Source of the DNA: Sipunculus nudus
Lineage: Eukaryota; Annelida; Sipuncula; Golfingiida; Sipunculidae
DNA length: 64,000 bases
Assembly: GCA_026874595.1 (NCBI GenBank)
Contig: JAPPUL010000089.1
Span: 434,001 to 498,000, forward strand
Direction: 5' to 3'
Position 1 is the stretch's first letter; each line of letters opens with the position of its first letter. Under the pieces are notes generated by a model that did not search any database, was not told where the DNA came from, and worked only from the letters and a program-made list of their open reading frames with translations. Shown here piece by piece: positions 8,948 to 16,937 of this stretch. The position numbers were made by a program, and so were the translations under genes.

Positions 8948-9447
8948 AGAAAAAGCTAAGGAAATATCTAAATGAAGGGATTAAACTGGTTGCAACAAGT
9001 TTCTATATAGGCTTAATCCCGTATGTACCTGGGACATTTGGTAGTTTGGTAGCGATTTTGTTATATTTGTTAACAGGGATATCAAACTATTATTATGTGC
9101 TATTGTTAGGACTTTTCATATTGGGAGTAATGTGTAGTGAATATGCAAGTAAGCATATATTTCATGAAGAAGACAGTCCAAAGATAGTGATAGATGAGAC
9201 ATTGGGCTGTTATTTATCGTTTTATGGTTTAAATGGTCTTTCAGGCAGTGAAACTGTATGTTATTATATAGTTCTTATAGTAGTAATCTTTAGAATATTT
9301 GATATATTAAAGCCCTATCCAATAAGGTTATCCGAGGGTGTAAAGGGGGGTTTGGGTATTATGTTAGATGATGTTATTGCAGGTATTTACACAATATTAG
9401 TGGTCTATATTATTAGATTAACATTGCCTATGGAAGAGATTTTTTAG
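8917..9447 (+). CDS. pgpA: Phosphatidylglycerophosphatase A
   Basis: Membrane phosphatase that removes the phosphate from phosphatidylglycerol phosphate, the step after PgsA. PgpA signatures are clear: YIGLIPYVPGTFGSL, IVIDETLGCYLSF, FRIFDILKPYPI and the metal-binding GLGIMLDDVIAGIY. The 176 residues hold about four membrane segments. The ATG at 8917 overlaps pgsA by 31 bases and has only a weak ribosome site, so reinitiation is likely. N-terminal about 20 residues are basic and unlike the core. Confidence 0.92.
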   Translation: MAKQKANNRIKKKLRKYLNEGIKLVATSFYIGLIPYVPGTFGSLVAILLYLLTGISNYYYVLLLGLFILGVMCSEYASKHIFHEEDSPKIVIDETLGCYLSFYGLNGLSGSETVCYYIVLIVVIFRIFDILKPYPIRLSEGVKGGLGIMLDDVIAGIYTILVVYIIRLTLPMEEIF

Positions 9448-9480
9448 TTAACTTACTAAATAAATTTTATAATTTCAAGT

Positions 9481-9900
9481 ATGCTAGTAATAAATAGAGA
9501 AGAGATTAGTTTTATAATTTTATTGTTTGTCTTTCTAAGCCTGATAGAATTTGATACTCCTGTTGAGGAACTAAAAGAAGTCGTATTGGGAGTAGACATT
9601 GCATCTTTAAAGGAGAAGCGTTTGTCTTTTATGGAGAATGAAGGAGATATTGTTAAGAAGGGGATGTCCTCAAGCAAGAAGAGAAAATACTATAATTTTG
9701 TAAGAAGCGAGAGTGTTTTATCAGAGGGGGAATTTATAGAAGTTGAGATACGCGGAGCAGTAAGGAAACCTGGAATATACAAGCTTAACGAAGGCACGAC
9801 ATTGTATGAGTTATTACGGATAAGTTATTTGGATGGAGTTGAGCTTAAAGGGTATAAAGATCGTATATTACGTGATGGAGAGACACTATATATCCGATAA
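9481..9900 (+). CDS. Membrane-anchored SLBB-domain protein
   Basis: 139-residue protein with one N-terminal membrane helix (ISFIILLFVFLSLIEF, about residues 9-24), a linker and a C-terminal SLBB domain: FIEVEIRGAVRKPGIYKLNE, then GTTLYELLRISYLDGVEL and DRILRDGETLYI. SLBB domains occur in polysaccharide export proteins and in the N-terminal half of ComEA. There is no helix-hairpin-helix part here; an HhH domain is instead found in the barrel protein at 19752-21095. Role unknown; a small periplasmic ligand-binding protein is the safest reading. Confidence 0.65.
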   Translation: MLVINREEISFIILLFVFLSLIEFDTPVEELKEVVLGVDIASLKEKRLSFMENEGDIVKKGMSSSKKRKYYNFVRSESVLSEGEFIEVEIRGAVRKPGIYKLNEGTTLYELLRISYLDGVELKGYKDRILRDGETLYIR

Positions 9901-9993
9901 TACTTGTGATAATTGGTGAATATAAAAAAAGAGTGTTATGATAAGTTGACATAAATATAATTATGAGTCTGAATATAAAAGGAGAGGGTTTAA

Positions 9994-10767
9994 GTGGAAA
10001 GAGAAGAACATCAAAAAGGCAGAGAAGAGAAAGAAAGCGAATCTAATAAAGAGATAGAGACTGATGTAGAAAAGGATATGCTATTATCTTTTGTTGAGGG
10101 AATATTTGTAGAAGAAAGTGAGCTAACAGCACTTGAAGAAGAAGATAGGAAGAGGGATGTAACTCTGGCTAAACATGAGATAGGGTTTGAAGATATAGAT
10201 AAAAAATTGGATAAAGATGTAGGATATGTGAATGATTTAGGGTTAGATGTAGGATTGCGCTCGAAAGGGCTTGTTTTTGAGATGGAAGGATATAATCTAA
10301 AAGATTATGATATAAAACTACAAAATTCAGGAGGATTTAAGGTGGAAGATGATACTAACTATAATATTTATTATAATAGTTATAATGGTTATAAGAGAGG
10401 ACATTTTGCGGATGTAGGAGAGAAGGTATTCATGGATTTTAGATATGATGGTCTTTTAAACGAACAAAGAGGAGAGGGTTTGGAAAGTAATTCTAAAGAA
10501 ACATCAAATAAATCAGATATTCTTGGTAGGCAATTACTTGATATACTGGATATCGAAGACATATTATTGGAGTTGGAGGGTGTGGTTACGAAGAACATAG
10601 AAGAAAGGGAAAGAGAAGGCGGTGTTTATAAAAACAATCTAAGCATCTCAGATGCGAGAATATATAATCATATAAATAAATTTATTTGTGGGCTTTCTAA
10701 ATCTGAGAAGGAGAAGGTTTTGGGATTTAGTAGAGAAGAGCTTTACAGTCGATTAATAACCGCCTAA
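9994..10767 (+). CDS. Acidic, probably disordered protein of unknown function
   Basis: I do not recognise this protein. It has 257 residues, a GTG start well placed after AAAGGAGAGGG, and is rich in Glu, Asp, Lys and Tyr/Asn (for example YNIYYNSYNGYKRG near residue 125). There is no signal peptide or membrane segment, so it is probably cytoplasmic. A short predicted helical end (FICGLSKSEKEKVLGFSREELYSRLI split in two helices) may be folded. It sits between the SLBB gene and the DUF115 gene on the same strand, 50 bases before the latter. Confidence 0.6.
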   Translation: MEREEHQKGREEKESESNKEIETDVEKDMLLSFVEGIFVEESELTALEEEDRKRDVTLAKHEIGFEDIDKKLDKDVGYVNDLGLDVGLRSKGLVFEMEGYNLKDYDIKLQNSGGFKVEDDTNYNIYYNSYNGYKRGHFADVGEKVFMDFRYDGLLNEQRGEGLESNSKETSNKSDILGRQLLDILDIEDILLELEGVVTKNIEEREREGGVYKNNLSISDARIYNHINKFICGLSKSEKEKVLGFSREELYSRLITA

Positions 10768-10817
10768 GTTATATTTCGCTTAATAATATAAACTAAAATT
10801 GTTTTATAGAGATATAA

Positions 10818-12446
10818 TTGGACCTACCAGAAGAATCAACGTATGAGTTTTTAAGAAGCCGACTAGGGGATATAACACTAAAGATAGATGGGAAGTATAT
10901 TCATAGTAGATATAATCCTGTAAAAGAAGGTGAGCGAGAAGCTTTTAGTGTGGATACAGAAGGGAAAAAATATCTTATAGTATATGGACTTGGGTTAGGA
11001 TACCATATAAATCCGCATCTAGATGATAAATCGTTAAAATTGATAGTGATAGAAGAAAGGGAGTGGCTAGTAGAGAAAGTTTTATCAATGTATGGAGATA
11101 AGTATAGAAGAGGGAATTTATTAATATTTGTAGGGGATTTAAATAGATTATCATATTGTCTTCAAAACGAGATAAACGAGGTAGAATCAGGAGAGATTGC
11201 ACAATTAACCCATGTAGCAAGCTATAATTTATCAAAAGACTATTATAAAAGAGCACAAAAGATAGTAGGGCAGATACAGAAATCGAAACTACAAAGTTAT
11301 ATAACAGCGTTATCATTTAGCAGAAGATGGCATGAAAATATTTTAAAAAACCTAAGATATTTGAAAAAAAGTGGAATCTTTAAGAGAAAGAAAGTAAATG
11401 TTCCAATTTTTCTAATAACAAGCGGTCCAAGTCTTGATGAGCATATTAAAGAACTTGGAATCATATCTCAAAAGGGGATAGTAATAGCGGTTGGCTCGGT
11501 ATATCATAGACTTAAACAAGAAGGGATAAAAGTAGATTTCATAATATCGACTGATGGCGGCATAGCAAATAGGGTACACTTAGATGGTGTTGACAAAAGA
11601 GAACATCTTCCATATTTGATAACAACTTTGTCAGTGGTGCCGACTGTATTTAGGAAGTGGCAAGATAAATTAATACTAATAAATCAAGATTTGCCAATAG
11701 AAAAAGAGATATTGCCAGCTATAGTAACCAAAATACCTATGCTAGGCAGCGTTTCACTAGTCGCCTTTAATGTTGCAAAATGTATAACAACAGCTGATGT
11801 ATATTTAATAGGGTTTGATTTTGCATATAAAGATTCGTTATATCATTACAAAGGCAATCGGATAGAAGAGTATTTACGATATAAATCAGATAAGCTAATG
11901 CCTCTTGAGACGGGGCTTGCTCGCTTACAAAATAGGTTTGGTACGAGTATTGTACGAAATGAATTAGGGAAGCCAATAAAGACCAACTTTGCGATGAAAT
12001 CATATTTGGATGTTTTTGAGACTTTATTAAGTCAAAATAGTATAAAAGTATTAAACCTTAAAGGAGGGAGTGCTTTAAATATTAAAGGGAGTGTAAACTG
12101 TTCTATTTTTGATATATATAAACTCGTGGATGTAAATATAGCTAGTGAAGATTTAATATTCTTTGAAAAGATATATACAACATATGGTAAAAGAGTTTCA
12201 AAAGTGTTGAATGAGTTTAAAAGACTACAAAGCTTTCTTGTAAGTAAAGATAGCCAGAGCGTGGAGAGAGTATATGATTTTATAGATTTAAGTTTCTTAA
12301 AAGATGAGATATATTTTACAAATGGTATGCTATTTAAAAGGCTAAGAGAGAAAGGAGATGTAACTAAATGGTATAATGTAAAAGAAGAACTAATATATTA
12401 TACATCACGGACAATAATTTTGTTAGAAGAGAGTTTAAATACTTAG
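10818..12446 (+). CDS. DUF115 / MptE-like protein, motility-accessory-factor type
   Basis: 542-residue member of the DUF115 (6-hydroxymethylpterin pyrophosphokinase MptE-like) family. The core is near residues 193-250: VNVPIFLITSGPSLDEHI, then IVIAVGSVYHRLKQEGIKVDFIISTDGG split over the next strand, and later VYLIGFDFAYKDSLYHYKG. In Campylobacter, Helicobacter and spirochaetes such Maf proteins accompany flagellin or cell-surface glycosylation. The N-terminal about 180 residues are the family's flanking domain. The start is TTG at 10818 with AGAG nearby; no ATG fits. No flagellar gene is in the window, so the role here is open. Its end overlaps the convergent mlaE gene by 12 bases. Confidence 0.8.
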   Translation: MDLPEESTYEFLRSRLGDITLKIDGKYIHSRYNPVKEGEREAFSVDTEGKKYLIVYGLGLGYHINPHLDDKSLKLIVIEEREWLVEKVLSMYGDKYRRGNLLIFVGDLNRLSYCLQNEINEVESGEIAQLTHVASYNLSKDYYKRAQKIVGQIQKSKLQSYITALSFSRRWHENILKNLRYLKKSGIFKRKKVNVPIFLITSGPSLDEHIKELGIISQKGIVIAVGSVYHRLKQEGIKVDFIISTDGGIANRVHLDGVDKREHLPYLITTLSVVPTVFRKWQDKLILINQDLPIEKEILPAIVTKIPMLGSVSLVAFNVAKCITTADVYLIGFDFAYKDSLYHYKGNRIEEYLRYKSDKLMPLETGLARLQNRFGTSIVRNELGKPIKTNFAMKSYLDVFETLLSQNSIKVLNLKGGSALNIKGSVNCSIFDIYKLVDVNIASEDLIFFEKIYTTYGKRVSKVLNEFKRLQSFLVSKDSQSVERVYDFIDLSFLKDEIYFTNGMLFKRLREKGDVTKWYNVKEELIYYTSRTIILLEESLNT

Positions 12447-13226
12447 GAATCTAATAATAATTGCGTTCATAAAGTAGTCAGCAATGATTATACTAATACT
12501 TGCAATAACAACAGCTCGGGTCGTAGATTTACCAACACCCTCAGCTCCACCATAAGTCTCAAAACCATAAAAACACCCTACAACAGCCATAATAGCTCCA
12601 AACACACTAGCTTTCATAAGACCTCCTCCAATATCAAGTAAATCTACATATGTAACAGTCTGCTGAATATAAATATTTAAATTTTGATCAAACATACTAG
12701 TAGCCACGATAGCACCTCCAGCTATACCAATTATATCTGCAAACATTGTAAGAAGCGGAAATACTATAATAGATGCTATAAATCTAGGTACAGCAAGATA
12801 TTGTACCGGGTTTGTAGATAATATAATAAGTGCATCAATCTGCTCGGTAACCTTCATAGTTCCAATCTCAGCCGCTATCGCAGAACCCATTCGGCCCGTT
12901 ATCATTAAGGCCATAAGGGTTGGGCCAAGCTCCCTTACAAATGAAAGTCCTACTACTGCTCCTATGTATTGCGATGTCCCCTGTAACTTTGCTTCTAAAG
13001 TAAAACCAAGTTGTAAAGCAAATACCATACCTGTTGATAATGCCGTTAGCATTACAACTGGAATTGAATCGTAGCCTATCCTTACAAGTTGATCAATTAA
13101 GTTCCTACTAAAAAAGGGGCGCCGTAAACTTAAATAAACAATGTCAAAGAAAAGCTTTATACCTCGCCCTATGGCCTCTATATTTTTTAATACTATGTCC
13201 AAGAACTTAAGTATAACGTTTTTCAT
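12435..13226 (-). CDS. mlaE: MlaE-family ABC permease (phospholipid transport)
   Basis: Inner-membrane permease of the MlaE/YrbE family, which with MlaF, MlaD and others moves phospholipids between membranes in diderms. The 263 residues give about five to six hydrophobic segments and the conserved stretch VRELGPTLMALMITGRMGSA followed by AAEIGTMKVTEQIDAL, which is diagnostic. The C-terminal SISIIIADYFMNAIII is also typical. It is alone: no mlaF ATPase or MCE-domain mlaD lies beside it, unlike the usual operon. Start ATG at 13226, 18 bases after dnaB ends, so it may be read from the rpsF-dnaB transcript. Confidence 0.9.
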   Translation of the reverse strand: MKNVILKFLDIVLKNIEAIGRGIKLFFDIVYLSLRRPFFSRNLIDQLVRIGYDSIPVVMLTALSTGMVFALQLGFTLEAKLQGTSQYIGAVVGLSFVRELGPTLMALMITGRMGSAIAAEIGTMKVTEQIDALIILSTNPVQYLAVPRFIASIIVFPLLTMFADIIGIAGGAIVATSMFDQNLNIYIQQTVTYVDLLDIGGGLMKASVFGAIMAVVGCFYGFETYGGAEGVGKSTTRAVVIASISIIIADYFMNAIIIRFLSI

Positions 13227-13244
13227 ACAAATTCTTCTTATCTT

Positions 13245-14603
13245 TTAATCTCTTTTAAGATTATTAAAACGTGCCAAGCTAGGATTGAATAGAAGGTTTA
13301 CAACACCTGTTGGACCATTTCTTTGCTTTGCTACAATAAGCTCAGCTGTTCCTTTGCCTTCTTTGTTATTAGGATTGTAATATTCATCTCTATATATAAA
13401 TAACACAATATCTGCATCTTGTTCAAGTGCTCCAGAGTCTCTTAAATCTGATAACCTCGGTCTATGATCTCCTCCCCTTATTTCTACTTGTCTTGATAGC
13501 TGTGATAACGCTAAAATAGTTATATTAAGTTCGCGTGCAAGGGTTTTTAGTGACCTAGATATCTCTGCTATCTCATTTTGCCGTCCTTCTGTCCTTTTAT
13601 TGCTTGCTATTGATATTAGTTGCAAGTAATCTATTATTATTAAGCTCAAATCTTCTTGAGAGGCAAGACGTCTTGCTTTTGCTCTTATCTCAAGAGGGGT
13701 TATCGATGGCGTGTCGTCTATAAATATCTTTGTTGTAGATAAGAGTGATACCGAGTCTGTTATACGATAAAAGTCATCCTTCTCAAGCTTACCTGTTCGA
13801 ATCTTTTGAGAGTCTACCCCACTATTTGAGCTTATCAAACGTTGGCATAGCTGGCTTTTGGACATCTCTAAAGAAAAAAATGCTATGGCTTTATCTGTTT
13901 TTAATGCTATGTTTTCTGTTAGGTTAAGAGCAAATGCTGTCTTACCCATTGAAGGACGTGCTGCTAATATGATTAAATCTGAGGCTTGAAATCCGCCTGT
14001 TAATGAGTCTAAATCAAAAAATTTACTTGGAATCCCAGTTATCTTATTCTTACTATGATAAAGTATTTCTATGTAATCTACTGCCTCACTTAGTGCTGGC
14101 TTTATCTCTTCAAATCCACCCCCTATCCGCTTATTTGCTATCTCAAATATCTTTGATTCTGCCCGGTCTATTAAATCATCTGAACGATCACTTTCACTAT
14201 TTGCTTCTTTTATTAAGTCTGTACATATTTTTATAAGACGTCTTAACTCAGCCTTCTCTTTTAATATCTTTATGTAGTATTCAGCGTTTGATGATGTTGG
14301 AAGTGTATTTACTATATCGTCTAAGTATTCTGCGCCCCCTCCTTGCACAAATACTGTTTTCCCGCTAAGTTTATTATGTACTGTTATTAAATCTATTGGT
14401 ATATTTTCTTCGTATAACTCAAGTATTGTAGAGACTATCTCTTTGTGGAGGTCATAGTAAAAATCATCAATTGATACGCTTTCTGCTACCTCTCCAAGCA
14501 CCTCTTTATCAATTAATATTGATGCTATTACTGCTTGCTCTATCTCTTTTTTATATGGTCCTCTATTTTCTAACAGTGAAGTCTTTTCCATTACATAAAC
14601 CAA
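13245..14603 (-). CDS. dnaB: Replicative DNA helicase DnaB
   Basis: Hexameric 5'-3' helicase at the replication fork. An N-terminal primase-interaction domain begins EQAVIASILIDKEVLGEV, and the RecA-like C-terminal domain has Walker A ARPSMGKTAFALN (about residues 215-227), Walker B LIIIDYLQLI and the DLRDSGALEQDADIVLFIYR motif. No intein is present. The longest frame begins at TTG 14603; the ATG at 14591 (MEKTSLLENRG) is about as likely, as neither has a clear ribosome site. It follows rplI by 106 bases in the rpsF-ssb-rpsR-rplI-dnaB order that is common in bacteria. Confidence 0.95.
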   Translation of the reverse strand: MVYVMEKTSLLENRGPYKKEIEQAVIASILIDKEVLGEVAESVSIDDFYYDLHKEIVSTILELYEENIPIDLITVHNKLSGKTVFVQGGGAEYLDDIVNTLPTSSNAEYYIKILKEKAELRRLIKICTDLIKEANSESDRSDDLIDRAESKIFEIANKRIGGGFEEIKPALSEAVDYIEILYHSKNKITGIPSKFFDLDSLTGGFQASDLIILAARPSMGKTAFALNLTENIALKTDKAIAFFSLEMSKSQLCQRLISSNSGVDSQKIRTGKLEKDDFYRITDSVSLLSTTKIFIDDTPSITPLEIRAKARRLASQEDLSLIIIDYLQLISIASNKRTEGRQNEIAEISRSLKTLARELNITILALSQLSRQVEIRGGDHRPRLSDLRDSGALEQDADIVLFIYRDEYYNPNNKEGKGTAELIVAKQRNGPTGVVNLLFNPSLARFNNLKRD

Positions 14604-14709
14604 GTTTTACATATAGCTCTTTTTTTTTTAAAAGCTATCATTATAAAACGGTTATTATTAATTCCTCATTATAATTATTTTAGGTGATTTTTTTATTTAT
14701 ATGCAGCCT

Positions 14710-15288
14710 TTAATTTGTTTCTTCTTTAACATCTTCTTCTTTTTTCTCTATATCCTCACTCTCTTCTTTTAGTGATTCTTTAGCTTCGACAACTTCTTTA
14801 ACATCTTCTTCTTTAACACTTTCTTCTTTAACACTTTCTTCTTTGTCTTTTATAATTACTTTTAGTTTTGCTAGCATCTCTCCATATAGTTCTACCAAAA
14901 CCTCTCTTGTTCCTAGTTCCCGTATGGATGTATTTAATTGGATCGCGCGCTTCTCAACAACGATTTCCTGCTCTGATAACCTTTGATGTATATCGTTTTT
15001 ATTTACTGACCCAAATAATTTCCCTTTTTCACCTACGTTTTCTTCAAATATTAGCTCAAGACCATCTAGTTTATCATATAAACTCTTTGATTTCTCGCCT
15101 TTAATCTCTTTCCGTTTTTTTATCTCTTCTTGTTCTTCTTCCAGCTTCATTAATGTGTATTTATTGTATACTACTGCATAGGAAAATGGAATTAGATAAT
15201 TTCTTGCATAGCCTGCCTTCACATTCTTTATATCTCCCTCTTCTCCTAGTCCGTATACATCTTTTTTTAATATTACTTTTGTTTGCAT
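14710..15288 (-). CDS. rplI: Ribosomal protein bL9 with charged C-terminal tail
   Basis: Large-subunit protein that binds 23S rRNA near domain V. The N-terminal domain (MQTKVILKKDVYGLGEEGD, then VKAGYARNYLIPFSYAV), connecting helix and C-terminal domain are present up to about residue 148. After that about 44 residues repeat Lys/Glu-rich words (EESVKEE, EDVKEV), encoded partly by an exact 15-base tandem duplication at 14811-14840. A normal bL9 is about 150 residues, so the tail is extra and probably disordered. Confidence 0.95.
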   Translation of the reverse strand: MQTKVILKKDVYGLGEEGDIKNVKAGYARNYLIPFSYAVVYNKYTLMKLEEEQEEIKKRKEIKGEKSKSLYDKLDGLELIFEENVGEKGKLFGSVNKNDIHQRLSEQEIVVEKRAIQLNTSIRELGTREVLVELYGEMLAKLKVIIKDKEESVKEESVKEEDVKEVVEAKESLKEESEDIEKKEEDVKEETN

Positions 15289-15353
15289 TGTTTACCTTAG
15301 TTTAATCTCTTTTACTTTTAATAAAGACTGTTGCTTTATAGCCTTTTAGTAGA

Positions 15354-15827
15354 TTAGGTTCCTCGCTCTGTATAAGACAATAGCGCTATTGTTCGAGCCC
15401 TCTTTATTTCTCTTATGACTAGTCTGTGATGTTTTGCACAAAAGCCACTTAGTCGTCTTGGTAATATCTTGCCTCGTTCTGTTATAAATCTTTTTAGAAA
15501 ATATACATTCTTATAATCTATTTCTCCTATAAAATCTTTTGTGCAGACTTTGCAGACTTTTTTTCTATAGTAAAAGCTACTACTTCCAGCTTTTTTTGTA
15601 TAATTTGGTCTTTGGGTTTTGAATTGCTGATTTTGATACGGAGGCCTTTCTCGTCTACTATCTCCTTTTTCAATTCTTTCTGTTCTTTCTACTTTCCTAT
15701 CTCCTCTATTATCTCTACTCTCTCCTGTTGTTTCTCTTCTATCCCCTTCTTCTACTTTATGGGGTTTCTCTTCTCGTTTAACTTCATCCTGTTCTTCACT
15801 GGCTTTTTTACTTATCTCTTCTTCCAT
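15354..15827 (-). CDS. rpsR: Ribosomal protein bS18 with long N-terminal extension, zinc-type
   Basis: Small-subunit protein that pairs with bS6 on the platform. The S18 core is the last about 70 residues: [43 protein letters not shown] and [15 protein letters not shown]. The CxxC plus CxxxH pattern is that of zinc-binding (C+) S18. In front are about 85 residues almost entirely of Glu, Arg, Lys, Asp, Gly (for example [20 protein letters not shown]), absent from a usual 75-90 residue S18. Both ends of the extension are in frame and start at ATG 15827, directly after the ssb end spacing of about 80 bases. Confidence 0.94.
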   Translation of the reverse strand: MEEEISKKASEEQDEVKREEKPHKVEEGDRRETTGESRDNRGDRKVERTERIEKGDSRRERPPYQNQQFKTQRPNYTKKAGSSSFYYRKKVCKVCTKDFIGEIDYKNVYFLKRFITERGKILPRRLSGFCAKHHRLVIREIKRARTIALLSYTERGT

Positions 15828-15908
15828 TTATAATTTACCCTACTTTGAATTTTTGTTATTTTATGATTTTATGTCTTTATATATTGACTATCTTAAAAAT
15901 AGAGCATC

Positions 15909-16367
15909 TTAAAATGGTATATCGTCATCAGCTTCAAACTCTCCGAGATTATTACCATTTTCTTTAGTTCCAGGCATATCTACTCTGGAACTTTCTTCAT
16001 CTACACTTCTCTCAGCTCTTAATTCTTTCTTTTGTTGAGATGGGCTTAAAAACTGTATCCTATCTGCTACTATCTCTACTTTAGAGCGTTTTCCTCCGCT
16101 TTGATCTTCCCATCTATTTTGGCGTAGATAGCCTTGAACTCCAATTTGTTGACCTTTTGTAAGATATGAGTTTGATAGCTCTGCTGTCTTGCCAAATGTT
16201 ATTATGTCAAAATAATATACTTCGTCCTCTTGATTAGTATCTTTACGGCCTGCTCGGTTTACTGCAAGGCCTATAGGGCATATTGCAACCCCACTCTTTG
16301 AATACCTAAGTTCTGTGTCTCGAGTTAGCCTTCCTATTAACGTAACTTGGTTTATATCCCATCCCAT
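15909..16367 (-). CDS. ssb: Single-stranded DNA-binding protein
   Basis: OB-fold protein coating single-stranded DNA. It begins MGWDINQVTLIGRLTRDTEL, with the core GVAICPIGLAVNR, YYFDIITFGKTAEL and QQIGVQGYLRQNRWED, then a disordered linker and the acidic protein-binding tip DDDIPF. An in-frame TTG lies four codons earlier (16379), but GAGG seven bases before the ATG at 16367 makes the latter the better start (152 residues). Located between rpsF and rpsR as in many bacteria. Confidence 0.95.
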   Translation of the reverse strand: MGWDINQVTLIGRLTRDTELRYSKSGVAICPIGLAVNRAGRKDTNQEDEVYYFDIITFGKTAELSNSYLTKGQQIGVQGYLRQNRWEDQSGGKRSKVEIVADRIQFLSPSQQKKELRAERSVDEESSRVDMPGTKENGNNLGEFEADDDIPF

Positions 16368-16408
16368 TATATGCCTCAATCATATTATATTTTAACTTTT
16401 TAACTTAC

Positions 16409-16440
16409 AGATATAAGTAAACTCAGATATAAGTAAACTC
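16409..16440. repeat. 16-base perfect tandem duplication in rpsF-ssb spacer
   Basis: AGATATAAGTAAACTC occurs twice head to tail (16409-16424 and 16425-16440), ending at the rpsF stop codon. It is one of many such short tandem duplications in the left half. Confidence 0.9.
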
Positions 16441-16850
16441 TATTTACTCTCTACTTCTTGTCCCTGTTTATATCTTCTATCATAGGGTTGGGCATAGGGT
16501 TGGGGCACTCCGCTCTGATTAGCAGACCGTGTGTTTGTCATACCACTGCCACTTGATTTAAGCTTCTTATCGTTGTATACTATACACATATATTTTAATA
16601 TATCTTCTTTAAGTTTAATCTCACTATCCAGACCCTTTATAGCATTAGGTTGTGCTTGGAAGTATACTATACAATAATATCCCTTATTTTGTTTCTTTAT
16701 TGGGTAAGCAAGCGTCTTAACTCCTATGTCCTCCACTTTTTCTATAGAACAATCATTTCCTTTGAGCATAGACAAAACATCCTCTTTGCTCTTTTCATGC
16801 TCTAGCACATTTAGTATAAACATAATCTCATATTTTTTTCTGCTTAGCAA
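16440..16850 (-). CDS. rpsF: Ribosomal protein bS6
   Basis: Small-subunit protein partnering bS18. KKYEIMFILNVLEHEKSKEDV, then the strand KTLAYPIKKQNKGYYCIVYFQ and the LKEDILKYMCI helix/strand match S6 closely. The last 40 residues are a Ser/Asn/Gln-rich tail containing GVPQPYAQPYDRRYKQG; part is from a 12-base tandem duplication (16481-16504). The start is TTG at 16850 with GGGTGA close upstream; no ATG is available. First gene of the rpsF-ssb-rpsR-rplI-dnaB run. Confidence 0.93.
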   Translation of the reverse strand: MLSRKKYEIMFILNVLEHEKSKEDVLSMLKGNDCSIEKVEDIGVKTLAYPIKKQNKGYYCIVYFQAQPNAIKGLDSEIKLKEDILKYMCIVYNDKKLKSSGSGMTNTRSANQSGVPQPYAQPYDRRYKQGQEVESK

Positions 16851-16937
16851 TATTTCACCCTTAAGATTGACTTTAAAATGCTAAATTATAAACAGCATTT
16901 AACACTTTGTCAACACAATAGTTTTATTTATCTTTTT

